Positions 23,350 through 35,695 of a stretch of 62,890 nucleotides of DNA are shown here, piece after piece (the first letter of the stretch is position 1; every line of letters begins with the position of its first letter). Position numbers and translations under genes: made by a program. Origin of the DNA: Isochrysis galbana (lineage: Eukaryota > Haptophyta > Isochrysidales > Isochrysidaceae). The DNA is taken from assembly GCA_018136815.1 (NCBI GenBank), contig JADDIW010000047.1:1-62890 (forward strand). Direction: 5' to 3'. The notes under the pieces were generated by a model. That model searched no databases. It had not been told where the DNA came from and saw only the letters and a list, made by a program, of their open reading frames with translations.

Positions 23350-25175
23350 TTAGTTAGTAGTATTTAAGTCGAACCAAAAGAGGGTTCCAACATTTGGTTT
23401 TGTAAGCAAGTAAATTGACGCTTGATGTTTTCTTAAGATAGCTTCAACAATAGATAATCCTAGTCCTGTACCTTTTAAATTATGAACTTGGTTTTCTTCT
23501 CGAATAAAGCGCTTAAAAACGATCTTTCTGAAAGTGGGCGAAATTCCGATGCCCGTATCCATAATTTCAACTCGAATTTTACTAATTAACGGACACTTTA
23601 AAGTATAAGCTCGTAGAATAATTTCCCCTCCTGGATAAGTAAACTTAAGTGAATTGCCAATTAGATTTACAATTACCTGTGTAATTAAATCAAAGTGACC
23701 CAGCGCAATTGGCAATTTTCCAATAATGTAAGTTTTTAACCTTATACGTTTAGCTTGGGCTAAAAACTGGTAACTCACAACTGCTTGATGTAAAACCTGA
23801 TCTATTTTTAAACTTGCCGATGAGTTTATTGTTACGGAATCTAACTCTGATAAATTAAGTATATTATTAACTAAGCGCGTTAAACGAAGACTTTCGATTT
23901 GTACAGTTTCTAGAAACTGTCGTTTTTTATATGTACTTAGATTAGAATTATAATCTTGTGTTGTTTCGATAAATGAACGTATATTAAATAATGGAGTACG
24001 TAATTCGTGTGAAATATTTGCCGTAAACTCAGCTCGAATTTGAGCAACCCGAAGTTCTTTAGTACTATCTTGAACTGTTATCGTGATACCTTTTGGCCTC
24101 TGAAATTGTGCTTGAGAGTCATAAATAATATTTAAAATTAAACGAGCAAAACGATCGCCAGAGTTTTTTCCAGAATCAGGAAAAAAACTATAGAAAATTT
24201 GACTCGAACCAGTTTTAACTAGACTTTCGAGAGCAATATAAAGTTTTTTTTGTGCGGGAGGTGACAAATGCTGCCAAAGTTTCGACCCGACTAAATTTTT
24301 TCTATTACTTAATCCAAGAATTTCTAATGCTGCTTCGTTTAAAAATACTAAACGTAGATTTGTATCTAATAAGATTGTTCCGTCGGCTATGGTTCCTGCT
24401 AAATTTTCAAATTTTAATTTTTCATTTAAAATTTGATCGACTGTTTTTTCTTCATATTTTTGGAGCTTACGCCCCATCTCATTAAATTGCAAAATTAGAT
24501 TACCTACTTCACCTCCAACAGCTAAATTCACTTTATGTTCAAAATTTGCTCCTGCAATTCTTTCGATACCTCTGGAAATCTCTTTAATGGGACGAGCTAA
24601 GGTTAAAATAGCAAATAAAATTCCTAGAATTAAGGTAAACCAAAAATTATTAAAATCAAAGTGAAAAGTAACCATGTTAATTTTGAATTATTAATTAAAT
24701 TTTGATTAGAATTGAAACCTAAAATTAAAATTCCAATAATGGTTTCGTCAGAATTTAAAAAGGTCGTTACTGTCATTGTGGAATCCGATGCTAGCATCTT
24801 CGAATGATTAAAAACTGAGTCCGTAAAGTTAAATGGAATGCTATAAGCTTTTTCATATTTAACATCAAAAAAAATAATGTACTTTAAATTTGGACTGTTT
24901 TTATAATATTGTTCACAAAGATTATTAATAGCTTTAGAATTTTCCTCAGTTAAAAGAGACTCAACGTTTGCACTTAATAAAGTCGTAATATCTTTTGTGC
25001 TTCGACCATTATTAAATGTTACTTCTTGTTGTAATAAATCAATAGGCCAAAATGCGAAATTACTAAAACTTAGGGCTAATGTTAGGATTGTAATTAAGAG
25101 AAGTCGTCGAAGAAGATAAAAATTTAACCAGATTTTATTTAAAGAATTTAGATAAAATTTCAAAGAGATAAACAT
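23350..25175 (-). CDS. ycf26: Sensor histidine kinase Ycf26/Dfr
   Basis: About 608 residues once the break near 24640 is bridged. In order: two N-terminal membrane segments around an external domain, a HAMP linker (ARPIKEISRGIERIAG), a PAS domain (AGTIADGTILLDTNLRLVF), the dimerisation box with the phosphorylated His (NISHELRTPL, codons near 24003-24025), and the ATP-binding N, G1 and G2 boxes (NLIGNSLKFTYPGG, MDTGIGISP, KGTGLGLS). The relatives are cyanobacterial NblS/Hik33 and plastid dfr, which sense light or redox stress. No response regulator is in the window. It is named dfr in some haptophyte plastids. Confidence 0.9.
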
Positions 25176-25362
25176 AATTGTTTCTTACAAAAGTAGATCG
25201 ATTTTTACCGTCATTATAAATAATTAGCAGGTATAATTAAAATATCATTAGCCAAGATTCTACCCAAGAGAAATAAACATGGTCCATGAATACGTCACGA
25301 TCTTAAAGCAAAATGCGAGATTAAATTTCCTTTTTTAAAATAACCACATCAATAATTAAATT

Positions 25363-27901
25363 ATGCTTGAACCATTTTTTAAAAATTATCTTAACCAATC
25401 AACAACTAAGTATGATGCTCAGGTGAGAAAAATCAATCAGTTTGAAAAAAAACTACAGTCATTATCAGATGATCAACTAAGACAAAGAGTCCAAGATATA
25501 AAACGTCATTTACAAGCTGGCAAAAGTGAAAATGAGGTGATCGATGAAACATTTGCAATTGTTCGAGAAGCAACATGGCGTGTTTTAAAAATTCGCCACT
25601 TTGATGTCCAATTAATTGGCGGATTAGTATTAAATGAGGGAAAAATTGCGGAAATGAAAACGGGCGAAGGTAAAACAATTGTTGCACTTCTACCAACTTT
25701 TCTAAATGCCCTTTATGGTAAAGGGTTCATGTAGTAACAGTAAATGAATATTTAGCACGTCGTGACGCTGAAGAAGTCGGACAAGTTCATCGCTTTTAGG
25801 ATAACTGTTGTTTAATCCAAGAAAATATGAGTGTTGAGGAACGACAAGAAAACTATAATTGTGATGTTGTTTATGTAACAATAATGAACTAGGATTTGAT
25901 TATTTGCGTGACAACTTAGGATTACAAAAGACGAAGTTGTTCAACGACCATTATTTTATTGCGTTATTGACGAAGTAGACTAAGGAACGTATTCTGTGAA
26001 CAGGCATTAGAAACAACTCATTTATACATCCACCTGAACCTTGGCGTCGTACATTTTAAACTCATTAAAGCAAAAGAATTATTTAAGCGAAATACACACT
26101 ACATTGTAAATGACGAAAACGAGGTAATTATCGTTGAAATTTACGGTCGAACAATGTTAGGGCGACGCTGGAGTGCGGACTTCACCAAGTCGAAGCAAAA
26201 AGCAGACCTTCCTATTCAAGATGAAAATCAAACAATAGCATCAATTACTTACCAGAATTTATTTCATTATATGACAAACTTCTGGAATGACAGGACCGCT
26301 AAAACGGAAGAATTAGAATTTGAAAATATTACAAACTTAAAGTGTGTTACCAATTCCAACTCACCGCGAAGTTAGAAGAAAAGATTTTCCTATTTAATCT
26401 ATAAAAATCAATATTTAAAATGGCAAGCAGTAGCAAATGAATGTGTAAATGAATCGTTTAGTCGACCCGTTTTAATTGAACAACAACAATTGAAAAATCT
26501 GAACTACTGGCCGCTACTTCAAGAATACGGAGTTAATATACCGCTTATTAAATGCTAGACCGGAAAATGTGGAAAGTGAATCAGAAATTGTGCGCAAGCT
26601 GGCTGCCAAGCGCAATTACAATTTCAACGAACATGCCGGACGTGGTACTGATATCGCTCTAGGCAATTTAAAAAACTAGTCCTGAATGCCAAATTAAAAC
26701 AGTCATTCAAAATTTACATCTTCCGATATTAATAAAGAACTCATGAGGGAGAGAAAAGATCCCTTAGTTTGCAAGTTTACCCCATTTTTTAGGAGTCTGA
26801 ACGAACAAGAAATTAAAAAAAACCAGAATTTTTATCTAATTTTATAGATTACTTAACAAAAGGCCTAAAGCTAAAATAAAATTCTTACAGAATTTCATGA
26901 TCTTTATATTAAAGTTTTGACGAACTTAATACAGAATGCAAGAGAAAAAATGGTTGTTGAAAATAAAATTCTTACAGAATTCATGATCTTTATATTAAAG
27001 TTTTTGACGAACTTAATACAGAATGGCAAGAGAAAAAAGTGGTTGTTAGTCAATTGGGCGACTTCACGTTATTGGAACAGAGGAGAAAAAAGTGGTTGTT
27101 AGTCAATTGGGCGGACTTCACGTTATTGGAACAGAGAGACACGGGGCGATTGATAATCAATTACGCGGTGATCAGGTAGACAAGGTGACCAGGATCATCA
27201 CGCTTCTTTAGCCTGGACGACATTACTTCGCTTATTCGGCGGTGAACAAATATGAATATGATGAAAAATATTGGTACAAGACGACACTCCAATTCAATCT
27301 CCAATTTTAAATCAAAGCCTTGATTCCGCGCAAAAAAAGTAGAAGCTTATCATTGAAGGTCTAAACAACTCTTTGAATATATCAGCCCTAACGATGCACG
27401 AAACGGTATTACTCTGAACGAAAAGCGTTTAGAGAAAACTATTAAGGATGGACAATTGAGTATGAGAAAGAAGGTTATCTGACATTTTTTAACATTACAA
27501 CAACGAAATAAGAGTGAACTTGGTGATTTTATGCTTTAAAATGCAAGAATTGTTAGGACTACCTACCAAATAAATGAAAATAGTAAAGTAAAACGCTAAA
27601 TGAAATTTGGAAACAACAATTCCAAATTATACATTAAAAGAAATACAATTAGAAGCAATTGAACCAGGAATTATGAGAGAATTGGAGCGTTCATTTCTTC
27701 TACAGCAAATTGATTTCTGTTGGAAAGAACATTTACAGCGAATTGCAGCACTCGAGATTCAATTCGATGGAGAGCTTATGCACAGCGGATCCACTTACAG
27801 ATTACAAAAAAAATCTTACAATATCTTGTTAAAATGTTGGCTCGTATAAACATCAAGTAATATATTTATTATTACGCTCGAAGATTGCTATCGAATTTTA
27901 A
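25363..27901 (+). CDS. secA: Preprotein translocase ATPase SecA
   Basis: About 846 codons. The first third reads well: [33 protein letters not shown] and the Walker A region [20 protein letters not shown]. Later [15 protein letters not shown], the CVIDEVD Walker B and the C-terminal [20 protein letters not shown] are visible, ending RSKIAIEF at 27901. About twenty indels and two tandem duplications (26873-27137) break the middle. Drives proteins through SecY into the thylakoid. Ubiquitous conservation elsewhere argues for assembly error rather than decay. Confidence 0.9.
26873..27137 (+). repeat. Two short tandem duplications inside secA
   Basis: An 87-base unit (26873-26959) is repeated at 26960-27048, and a 52-55-base unit (27030-27081) is repeated at 27083-27137, each with small indels. 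The first overlaps the second. The extra copies are not expected in SecA and probably come from badly merged reads. Confidence 0.75.
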
Positions 27902-27906
27902 CATAA

Positions 27907-27954
27907 AAAATCAGAGTTTGGAATTAAATAATTTGAATACCAAACTCTGATTTT
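27907..27954. terminator. Hairpin between secA and petG
   Basis: A perfect 15-base stem (AAAATCAGAGTTTGG and its complement) with an 18-base AT-rich loop, ending in T-rich sequence. It lies at a convergent junction. Confidence 0.75.
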
Positions 27955-27973
27955 ATTATTAATAGCTGCTTAA

Positions 27974-28086
27974 CTATAATCCAAATTGATTACCACGTCA
28001 TACTGCAGATAAGCCGCAACGAATAGACCAGTGATTGTTACAGGTACAAGACCTAATACAAGTCCAGATAATAATACTTCAACCAT
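27974..28086 (-). CDS. petG: Cytochrome b6f subunit 5
   Basis: 37 residues: [20 protein letters not shown], then [17 protein letters not shown] once one missing base near 27998 is allowed for. A single membrane helix needed for cytochrome b6f assembly. It is convergent with secA. Confidence 0.93.
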
Positions 28087-28135
28087 TAGATTTCTTTAAT
28101 TAAATAAAAAATTAACCCAGTTTAATCTTTATAAA

Positions 28136-29012
28136 TTATACCCCGGAAATTTCTGAAAATAAGCTACTCGCGAAGTCTTCCGCTGAATTGTAACTAGGTC
28201 TGATTTGTTAATACCTTGTTGCCTGAATTAAACATACGGTTGCATGACGCATTCTCGCAGTATCAATGCATTCTCATTTTCTCGCATTTGCAAATAAAGG
28301 CATTTGACCGACGTTTCCTATGTACCCCGAATATAACTCTGCATCGAGTGTTCATCGGTATTGCTGCTCTTTAGATTAGACGCCCAATTTAATCAATTCG
28401 TCAGCTGTATAATCAGGGAAATCGATATGATAGCAATCGCGAAGGAAAGACTTGGATTTGATTGAAACTATCCATACGATCTTTATATCCTGCGAAAATA
28501 ACAACTAGATCTTCACGTTGTTTTCCATTACCTGGAGTAAAATTTCAATGGCTTCAGCACATTACCTGGAGTAAAATTTCAATGGCTTCAGCACCATAAT
28601 CTCTTTCATTATCAGGCTTATAAAGGTAGTATGCTTCATCAATAAATAAGACACCTCCCATTGCACGCTTTAAAACCTCTTTTTTTTAGGGCTGATGACC
28701 GATGTATTGACCTACTAAATCATCACGCGTAACCGTAATCAAATGCCCTTTCAATATACCCTAATTTATATAAGATGTCTGCCATTCGAGTAGCAACGGC
28801 TGTTTTCCTTTCCGGGCTTCCTGTAAATGACATATGAAGACTACAGGAGATTTTCATACCTAAGCCAAGATTTTTCTTAACCTCTGAACTAATAATAAGC
28901 CGCAATTTCTTTAATTTTGCTTTTACAGAGCTAATCAACTAATCCTTTCTAGCTGGTCGATAACACCCTGAATATTTGTATTATTGTATTCTTCTTGTAA
29001 ATTAAGTCCCAT
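28136..29012 (-). CDS. cbbX: Red-type Rubisco activase CbbX
   Basis: About 291 residues. The N-terminus is [34 protein letters not shown]...[19 protein letters not shown] carries Walker A (damaged by indels near 28812), [22 protein letters not shown] carries Walker B, and the end reads [19 protein letters not shown]. CbbX is the AAA+ motor that pulls the RbcL C-terminus to free inhibited red-type Rubisco, matching the Form ID rbcL at 61531. A 34-base tandem duplication (28527-28594) and several frame breaks are likely errors. Confidence 0.92.
28527..28594 (-). repeat. 34-base tandem duplication inside cbbX
   Basis: The 34 bases at 28527-28560 are repeated exactly at 28561-28594. The extra copy is not expected in CbbX and breaks the protein around the EAIEILLQ segment, so it is probably an assembly artefact. 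Confidence 0.75.
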
Positions 29013-29349
29013 TTTATTCAAGAAATTTAATTATAATAAAGTATAACATTAGTAATTAGAATTTAATTTTAACATATTCGTAATTTCTAACAAAAGACGG
29101 ATTCTATGACTCTCATTAATCAGAAAAATTAAAAGATAGATTTAATTGAATCTAGAAGATTGTAAGAATTAGTAAAAAAATAATAAAAGCAGTATATACT
29201 TATACAAAGGTTGATTTTTCAAGATTATAACATGTTTTCGTGCAATTCTTAAAAGAATTAATATTATCTTTTAATTATTATTAGTGACTTTCGTTAATTA
29301 ATTTAATGAAGGGTTAAAAAAGTAATTTAAACTCAGTAGGAGAAAGATT
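29013..29349. other. Spacer between divergent cbbX and psbE
   Basis: 337 bases, very AT-rich, with no recognisable gene, tRNA or strong hairpin. It must hold promoters for cbbX (minus) and the psbEFLJ operon (plus). A TATACT near 29195 and TTATAA near 29226 could be -10 elements, but no convincing -35 partner is seen. Confidence 0.6.
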
Positions 29350-29591
29350 GTGTCAGTGGTTCAACAGGAGAAAGACCTTTTCAGATATTATTACAAGTAT
29401 CTTATGATCATTCACAGTATAACGATTCTTCGTTATTTGTTGCGGTTCCTTTTTGTTAGTACAGGTTTAGCCTACGATGCTTTGGACACCACGACCTAAT
29501 GAATATTTTACTCAAGATCGTCAACAAATCCACTTGTGAATGATCGTTTCAGTGCGAAACAAGACTGGAAGATTTAACAAAAGGATTATAA
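29350..29591 (+). CDS. psbE: Cytochrome b559 alpha subunit
   Basis: About 83 residues when bridged: SGGSTGERPFSDII, then a helix with the haem-ligand His (IHSITIPSLFVAG), [20 protein letters not shown] and a TKGL end. It appears to start with GTG at 29350, but the region has indels, so an ATG with a misread base is equally likely. First gene of the conserved psbE-F-L-J operon. Confidence 0.93.
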
Positions 29592-29618
29592 AAACTAAAA
29601 AGGATTATTTAAGGTTAA

Positions 29619-29747
29619 ATGATTAATACAAATCAACCAGTAGCATACCCTATTTTTACTTTTCGTTGGCTTACAATCCATGCTTTAGCAGTACCAACGG
29701 TTTTCTTCCTTGGTGCTATTACATCAATGCAATTTATTCAACGATAG
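29619..29747 (+). CDS. psbF: Cytochrome b559 beta subunit
   Basis: 42 residues, intact: [20 protein letters not shown] then [22 protein letters not shown]. The His after TI binds haem jointly with PsbE. 27 bases after psbE. Confidence 0.96.
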   Translation: MINTNQPVAYPIFTFRWLTIHALAVPTVFFLGAITSMQFIQR

Positions 29748-29757
29748 GAGATACGAA

Positions 29758-29870
29758 ATGAGCCACCAAACCAAATAAACAACCAGTAGAATTAAATCGT
29801 ACATCATTATATTGGGTTTACTTCTAATGTTTGTTTTAGCTGTATTATTTCAAGCTATTTCTTTAACTAA
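29758..29870 (+). CDS. psbL: Photosystem II protein L
   Basis: About 38 residues when bridged: NKQPVELNRTSLYWGLLL, then a helix ending SSYFFN. It begins 10 bases after psbF behind an AGGAGA ribosome-binding site. Breaks near 29785, 29817 and 29850. Confidence 0.92.
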
Positions 29871-29934
29871 CATCTATTGTTAGAAAAGAAAACATAGGTA
29901 GTGTATTTACGAATTTTTTTACAGGAGATTATTT

Positions 29935-30050
29935 ATGTCTGATGTTGGAAGAGTACACTTTGGATGGTAGCAACTGTAGGGGATAGCAGTTCTAGGCTTA
30001 TTAAGTCTATTTTTCTTTGGAGCTTACTCAGTCTAGGATCTTCGCTTTAA
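29935..30050 (+). CDS. psbJ: Photosystem II protein J
   Basis: About 39 residues: MSDVGRVPLWMVATVGGIAVL, then LSLFFFGAYSGLGSSL. The GLGSSL end is diagnostic. AGGAGA lies 7 bases before the ATG. Indels near 29962, 29983 and 30031 interrupt the frame. Confidence 0.92.
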
Positions 30051-30065
30051 CCTCTATTTAAAACA

Positions 30066-30119
30066 AATATCACGCTCTATAATTTTCTTGCGTAGCAGAA
30101 AATTATAGAGCGTGATATT
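30066..30119. terminator. Hairpin after psbEFLJ
   Basis: Inverted arms of about 22 bases (AATATCACGCTCTATAATTT... and complement) with a 10-base loop and T-run. It lies 16 bases after the psbJ stop, between psbJ and the convergent trnS. Confidence 0.78.
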
Positions 30120-30289
30120 TTTGTCTATATTTATTTATCTTTAAATTCTAATAATAGTTTGGTCATAACTAAAAATTACCCTTTCCTTTAAAACCATTCA
30201 CGTTAACCAAAGATACTTTACTAAAACTATTACTGCTTTTCGAAACTATAAATTGCCCATAATAAATTCGTGATTAACAAACTTTTATC

Positions 30290-30373
30290 GGAGAAGGTGG
30301 GATTCGAACCCACGGAAGCTTGCACTTCATCTGATTTCAAATCAGACGCAATCGACCAACTCTGCACCTCTCC
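30290..30373 (-). tRNA. trnS-UGA: tRNA-Ser (UGA)
   Basis: An 84-base class II tRNA, GGAGAGGTGCAGAGTTGG to CCACCTTCTCC, with TGA in the loop GATTTGAAATC and a long variable arm. Confidence 0.95.
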
Positions 30374-30513
30374 ATCTTCACTAATAATTGTAGCTAAAAT
30401 CTTTTAATTGTCAAGGTTTTACATTTTGTAAACTTACCGGTTTTGGAAAAATAGACATTAATGTTTAATGAACTAGTAACAATACGATTAAAAATTACAG
30501 TAGTTCGAAAATG

Positions 30514-30566
30514 TATTAAAATAGCTTGAAAAAAGAAATTATTTCTTTTTTCAAGCTATTTTAATA
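30514..30566. terminator. Hairpin after psbC
   Basis: An almost perfect palindrome of two 25-base arms (TATTAAAATAGCTTGAAAAA... and complement), 31 bases past the psbC stop on the minus strand. Probable terminator of psbD-psbC. Confidence 0.72.
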
Positions 30567-30596
30567 TCTAAAAAAGGTTAAGTGAACCAAACCTAT

Positions 30597-32947
<2,351 letters not shown>

Positions 32948-33137
32948 ATCTAATATTTTCTAAAATTGATTTAAAATAGACTTTGATTTGTTTTATTTCT
33001 AATTTAGAGTTTTAGGAAAACAAACTTAATCTTACTTATCTTTACAAACTCTAAAAGATTATAGCACCATTTTATACTAATTGATTGAAAAGGTATGAAA
33101 AAGGTGATGAGTTAATCTTAGAATATCTCGTTTTCAT

Positions 33138-33631
33138 TTAATTTACTGTTACCTTTAACCAATTTTGCGCTTCAATGTAATTATTTGGTGCTAAACGAAT
33201 GGCTTTTTTCCAATAACTTGCAGCTTTATCAAAATTGGATTGAGCAATTTCAAATTCCTTTTTTTCTGAAGATCTTGTTCCTTGATAATGATAGATAACA
33301 GCGATATTATTTAATGCTTGTGGTAATCGGGCATTTAAATCTAGGGCTTGATGATAGTATTCAAGTGCTTTAGAATAATCCCCGTTATTACCATAAATTA
33401 ACCCAATATTATAAAGTATGTAACTTCGATCAAATGGGTCTTCTTCAAGCTTTAGAGCTTCATAATAATTTTCTAGAGCTTCAGCATAATGCCATTCGAT
33501 TGAGCTGACATACCATAACGATAATATGAAAACGCTTGTTTTTCCTCTTTTGTAGCAGGCAAGACTTTTAATAAAATATCTGCTAAAACTGTAAACGTTT
33601 TGTCGATAAAATTGTCGTTTTTTTGACTCAT
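33138..33631 (-). CDS. ycf3: Photosystem I assembly protein Ycf3
   Basis: About 165 residues. It starts [20 protein letters not shown], with tetratricopeptide repeats ([56 protein letters not shown]) and the end [17 protein letters not shown]. One break near 33510. Ycf3 helps join PSI subunits on the thylakoid. No introns. Confidence 0.95.
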
Positions 33632-33887
33632 TAATTTAATACTTGTTTAAATAAATTAGTTGCTTCCGCTAATGCTTAAAATTCAGGTCATTATAGTGTG
33701 GTAATTCGAGGGTTCAAAACTATTCAGTTAATAGTTAGCTCCGAATTGTTTATAAAAGTTTCAGACATAAAACCAAAGATAGCTCATCCTACAGTAGTAA
33801 ATTGTTTATACGCTTTATAAAAAGGAACTTTATTTAACTATTTTAGTATAGTATACCTTGAGATTTTAAGCTTATTACTCAACCATT

Positions 33888-34188
33888 ATGGCTAAACAAA
33901 GTATGATACAGCGCGAAGAAAACGCGAACGTTTAATTCGGAAATATAGTGCAAAGCGTAAAGCATTAAAGAATAACCTAAAACTTGTATCGGGTTACCAA
34001 GAAAATTAACTATTTATAAGAAGTTAGAAAGTTTACCACCTAACTCTGCTCCAAACCGTCACCGCAATAGATGTTGGGCAACTGGACGTAGTAGAGGTTT
34101 TTATAGAGATTTTGGATTGTCGCGTCATGTTTTAAGAGAGATGGCACATGAAGGATTGATTCCTGGACTAACAAAATCAAGTTGGTAA
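33888..34188 (+). CDS. rps14: 30S ribosomal protein S14
   Basis: About 100 residues: [20 protein letters not shown], then [20 protein letters not shown] and [10 protein letters not shown]. Breaks near 33904, 33918 and 34008. The zinc-free S14 type, in the 30S head. Confidence 0.95.
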
Positions 34189-34239
34189 TTGACTACATTA
34201 ACCTTACTATCAATTTACTCATTTTCGAAGTAAAACAAA

Positions 34240-34376
34240 ATGACACAACGAACACTTCACGGAACACGACTAAAAAAGTAAGAACATCTGGTTTTCGAAG
34301 CCGTATGATGACAAAAGCGGGAAGACGTGTACTAAATGCCCGCAGACGAAAAGGACGTGCGAAACTAACAGTCTAA
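34240..34376 (+). CDS. rpl34: 50S ribosomal protein L34
   Basis: 45 residues when one missing A near 34275 is allowed for: MTQRTLHGTRLKKVRTSGFR, then MMTKAGRRVLNARRRKGRAK. Very basic, typical L34. Confidence 0.93.
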
Positions 34377-34415
34377 TGTTCTAAATTTAATAACTTCTAA
34401 TTTTCTAATTACAAA

Positions 34416-34658
34416 ATGTTAAAAATTCGATTAAAGCGATTCGGTCGGAAAGCACAACCATGTTACAGAATTGTCGTAACAGACAGTCGCGTCAAACGTG
34501 ATGGGCGTGCTATTGAAGAAGTGGGATTTTATAACCCACTTACAGATGAAACACATCTTAAATTTGATAGAATTGTAGAACGTCTAAAGACCGGAGCACA
34601 ACCAACTGAGACCGTTCGAAACATTTTATTAAAAGCTAAAGTTTTTGACTCACTATAA
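34416..34658 (+). CDS. rps16: 30S ribosomal protein S16
   Basis: 80 residues, intact: [41 protein letters not shown]16 helps assemble the 30S body. Confidence 0.97.
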   Translation: MLKIRLKRFGRKAQPCYRIVVTDSRVKRDGRAIEEVGFYNPLTDETHLKFDRIVERLKTGAQPTETVRNILLKAKVFDSL

Positions 34659-34715
34659 ATAGTTTCCTTTTTTAGAATAATTTAAAAATAAATAACGCAA
34701 TTACTAACAATATAT

Positions 34716-35008
34716 ATGTCTTTTCGTTTTAAGCTTGTATGGCGGGAAAATTTGTTAGGTATCGCGATTGATCAAATTTACGGTGAACATGTTGTTCCAC
34801 TAACAAATTATTACTATTGGCAAGAAGCGATGCTTGGTCTCAAATTCGTTTAGAATTAAAAGCTAAAAATTGGATCTCTGTGACAGAACAGACTTTTATT
34901 CTAAATAAAACAACAGAAATTTTAAATAAGTTACAAGCTTCTCCGAAACAAAACTCAATTTTTGACGGAAGTAAAATGTCCGACGTTGAAATTATTGCGA
35001 CGCTTTAA
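34716..35008 (+). CDS. ycf65: Plastid ribosomal protein PSRP-3 (Ycf65)
   Basis: About 97 residues after bridging one break near 34823: MSFRFKLVWRENLLGIAIDQ, then PLTNYYYWARSDAWSQIRLE and LELKAKNWISVTEQTFILNK. PSRP-3 is a small-subunit protein found in plastids and cyanobacteria. Confidence 0.9.
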
Positions 35009-35022
35009 TAAGCTCACATAGT

Positions 35023-35095
35023 GGGCTTATAGCTCAGTGGAAAGAGCACTAGATTCCGGTTCTGGGTGTCGTGAGTTCGATTCTCGCTAAGCCTA
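35023..35095 (+). tRNA. trnR-CCG: tRNA-Arg (CCG)
   Basis: A 73-base cloverleaf GGGCTTATAGCTCAGTGG to TAAGCCTA. The anticodon loop TTCCGGT gives CCG. Confidence 0.9.
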
Positions 35096-35118
35096 CTTAA
35101 AATATAATTGTAGTCAAG

Positions 35119-35183
35119 AACAATTTCAGTTAAAAAAGTGTCTATCTATTAAATAGATAGACACTTTTTTAACTGAAATTGTT
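35119..35183. terminator. Long perfect palindrome between trnR-CCG and tRNA-CAU
   Basis: Two arms of about 32 bases (AACAATTTCAGTTAAAAAAG... and complement) with almost no loop, at a convergent tRNA junction. Probably a two-way terminator. Confidence 0.72.
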
Positions 35184-35207
35184 TTTGGATTCATTTTAAA
35201 TTTAACT

Positions 35208-35292
35208 TGCATCCGACTGGATTCGAACCAGCGATGTCTCAATGAGAAACGGATTATGAGTCCGGTGCCTTCGGCCACTTGGCTACAGATGC
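35208..35292 (-). tRNA. trnI-CAU: tRNA with CAU anticodon and long variable arm, probably tRNA-Ile(CAU)
   Basis: 85 bases. Acceptor GCATCTG pairs with CGGATGC, the D stem is GCC/GGC, and the anticodon loop CTCATAA sits on a CCGGA/TCCG stem. A TCTC-ATT-GAGA variable arm and a GCTGGTTCGAATCCAGT T arm follow. GCATC...GGATGCA ends are those of plastid trnI-CAU, whose C34 is modified to lysidine; fMet and elongator Met are already at 22532 and 57133. The class II variable arm is not usual for tRNA-Ile. Confidence 0.75.
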
Positions 35293-35298
35293 AAATTT

Positions 35299-35603
35299 TG
35301 GAGCTGGTGGGATTCGAACCCACGTCCATTTTAGTTCATACAGAAAACCTTTTTTACTACGCCAGTAATTTTTTGGAAATTCAGATTCTTTTACCTAACA
35401 CGCAATAAAATGCGGAGTTCCTTTTCGTTCAAACCAGCAAAATTAAAAGGTAAATTTTGCTGGCAATTCAAAATTGATTCTAGGCGATAGCTAGCTTTGA
35501 ATTAAAATTTAAAATGTTGTTTGCATTTATTTTTAAAGAGAGAAACTTTAATTAAGTTTCGAAAATTCTCAGAAAACTTTAATGTCGATTCCAAAACAGC
35601 CCC
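35299..35603 (-). ncRNA. ssrA: Transfer-messenger RNA (tmRNA)
   Basis: The 5' end GGGGCTG (near 35597-35603) pairs perfectly with the 3' end CAGCTCC, and the 3' T arm GTGGGTTCGAATCCCAC is intact. About 97 bases in, a resume codon opens the tag frame ANNILNFNSKLAIA followed by TAG, close to plastid and cyanobacterial tags. tmRNA frees ribosomes stuck on broken mRNAs and tags the product for proteolysis. One-piece, not permuted. Confidence 0.92.
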
Positions 35604-35695
35604 AATTTTATGTTAGTTTATTCTAACATACTTAGCTCTTGAAAATAAAGTGCCCTTTTCCGAATCGATAATAATTTTTTGTTCGACACCTTACC

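Noticed and set aside
25363-27901. secA as a decaying pseudogene
   Set aside because: Similarity continues across every break, and breaks of the same kind hit unquestionably essential genes nearby.
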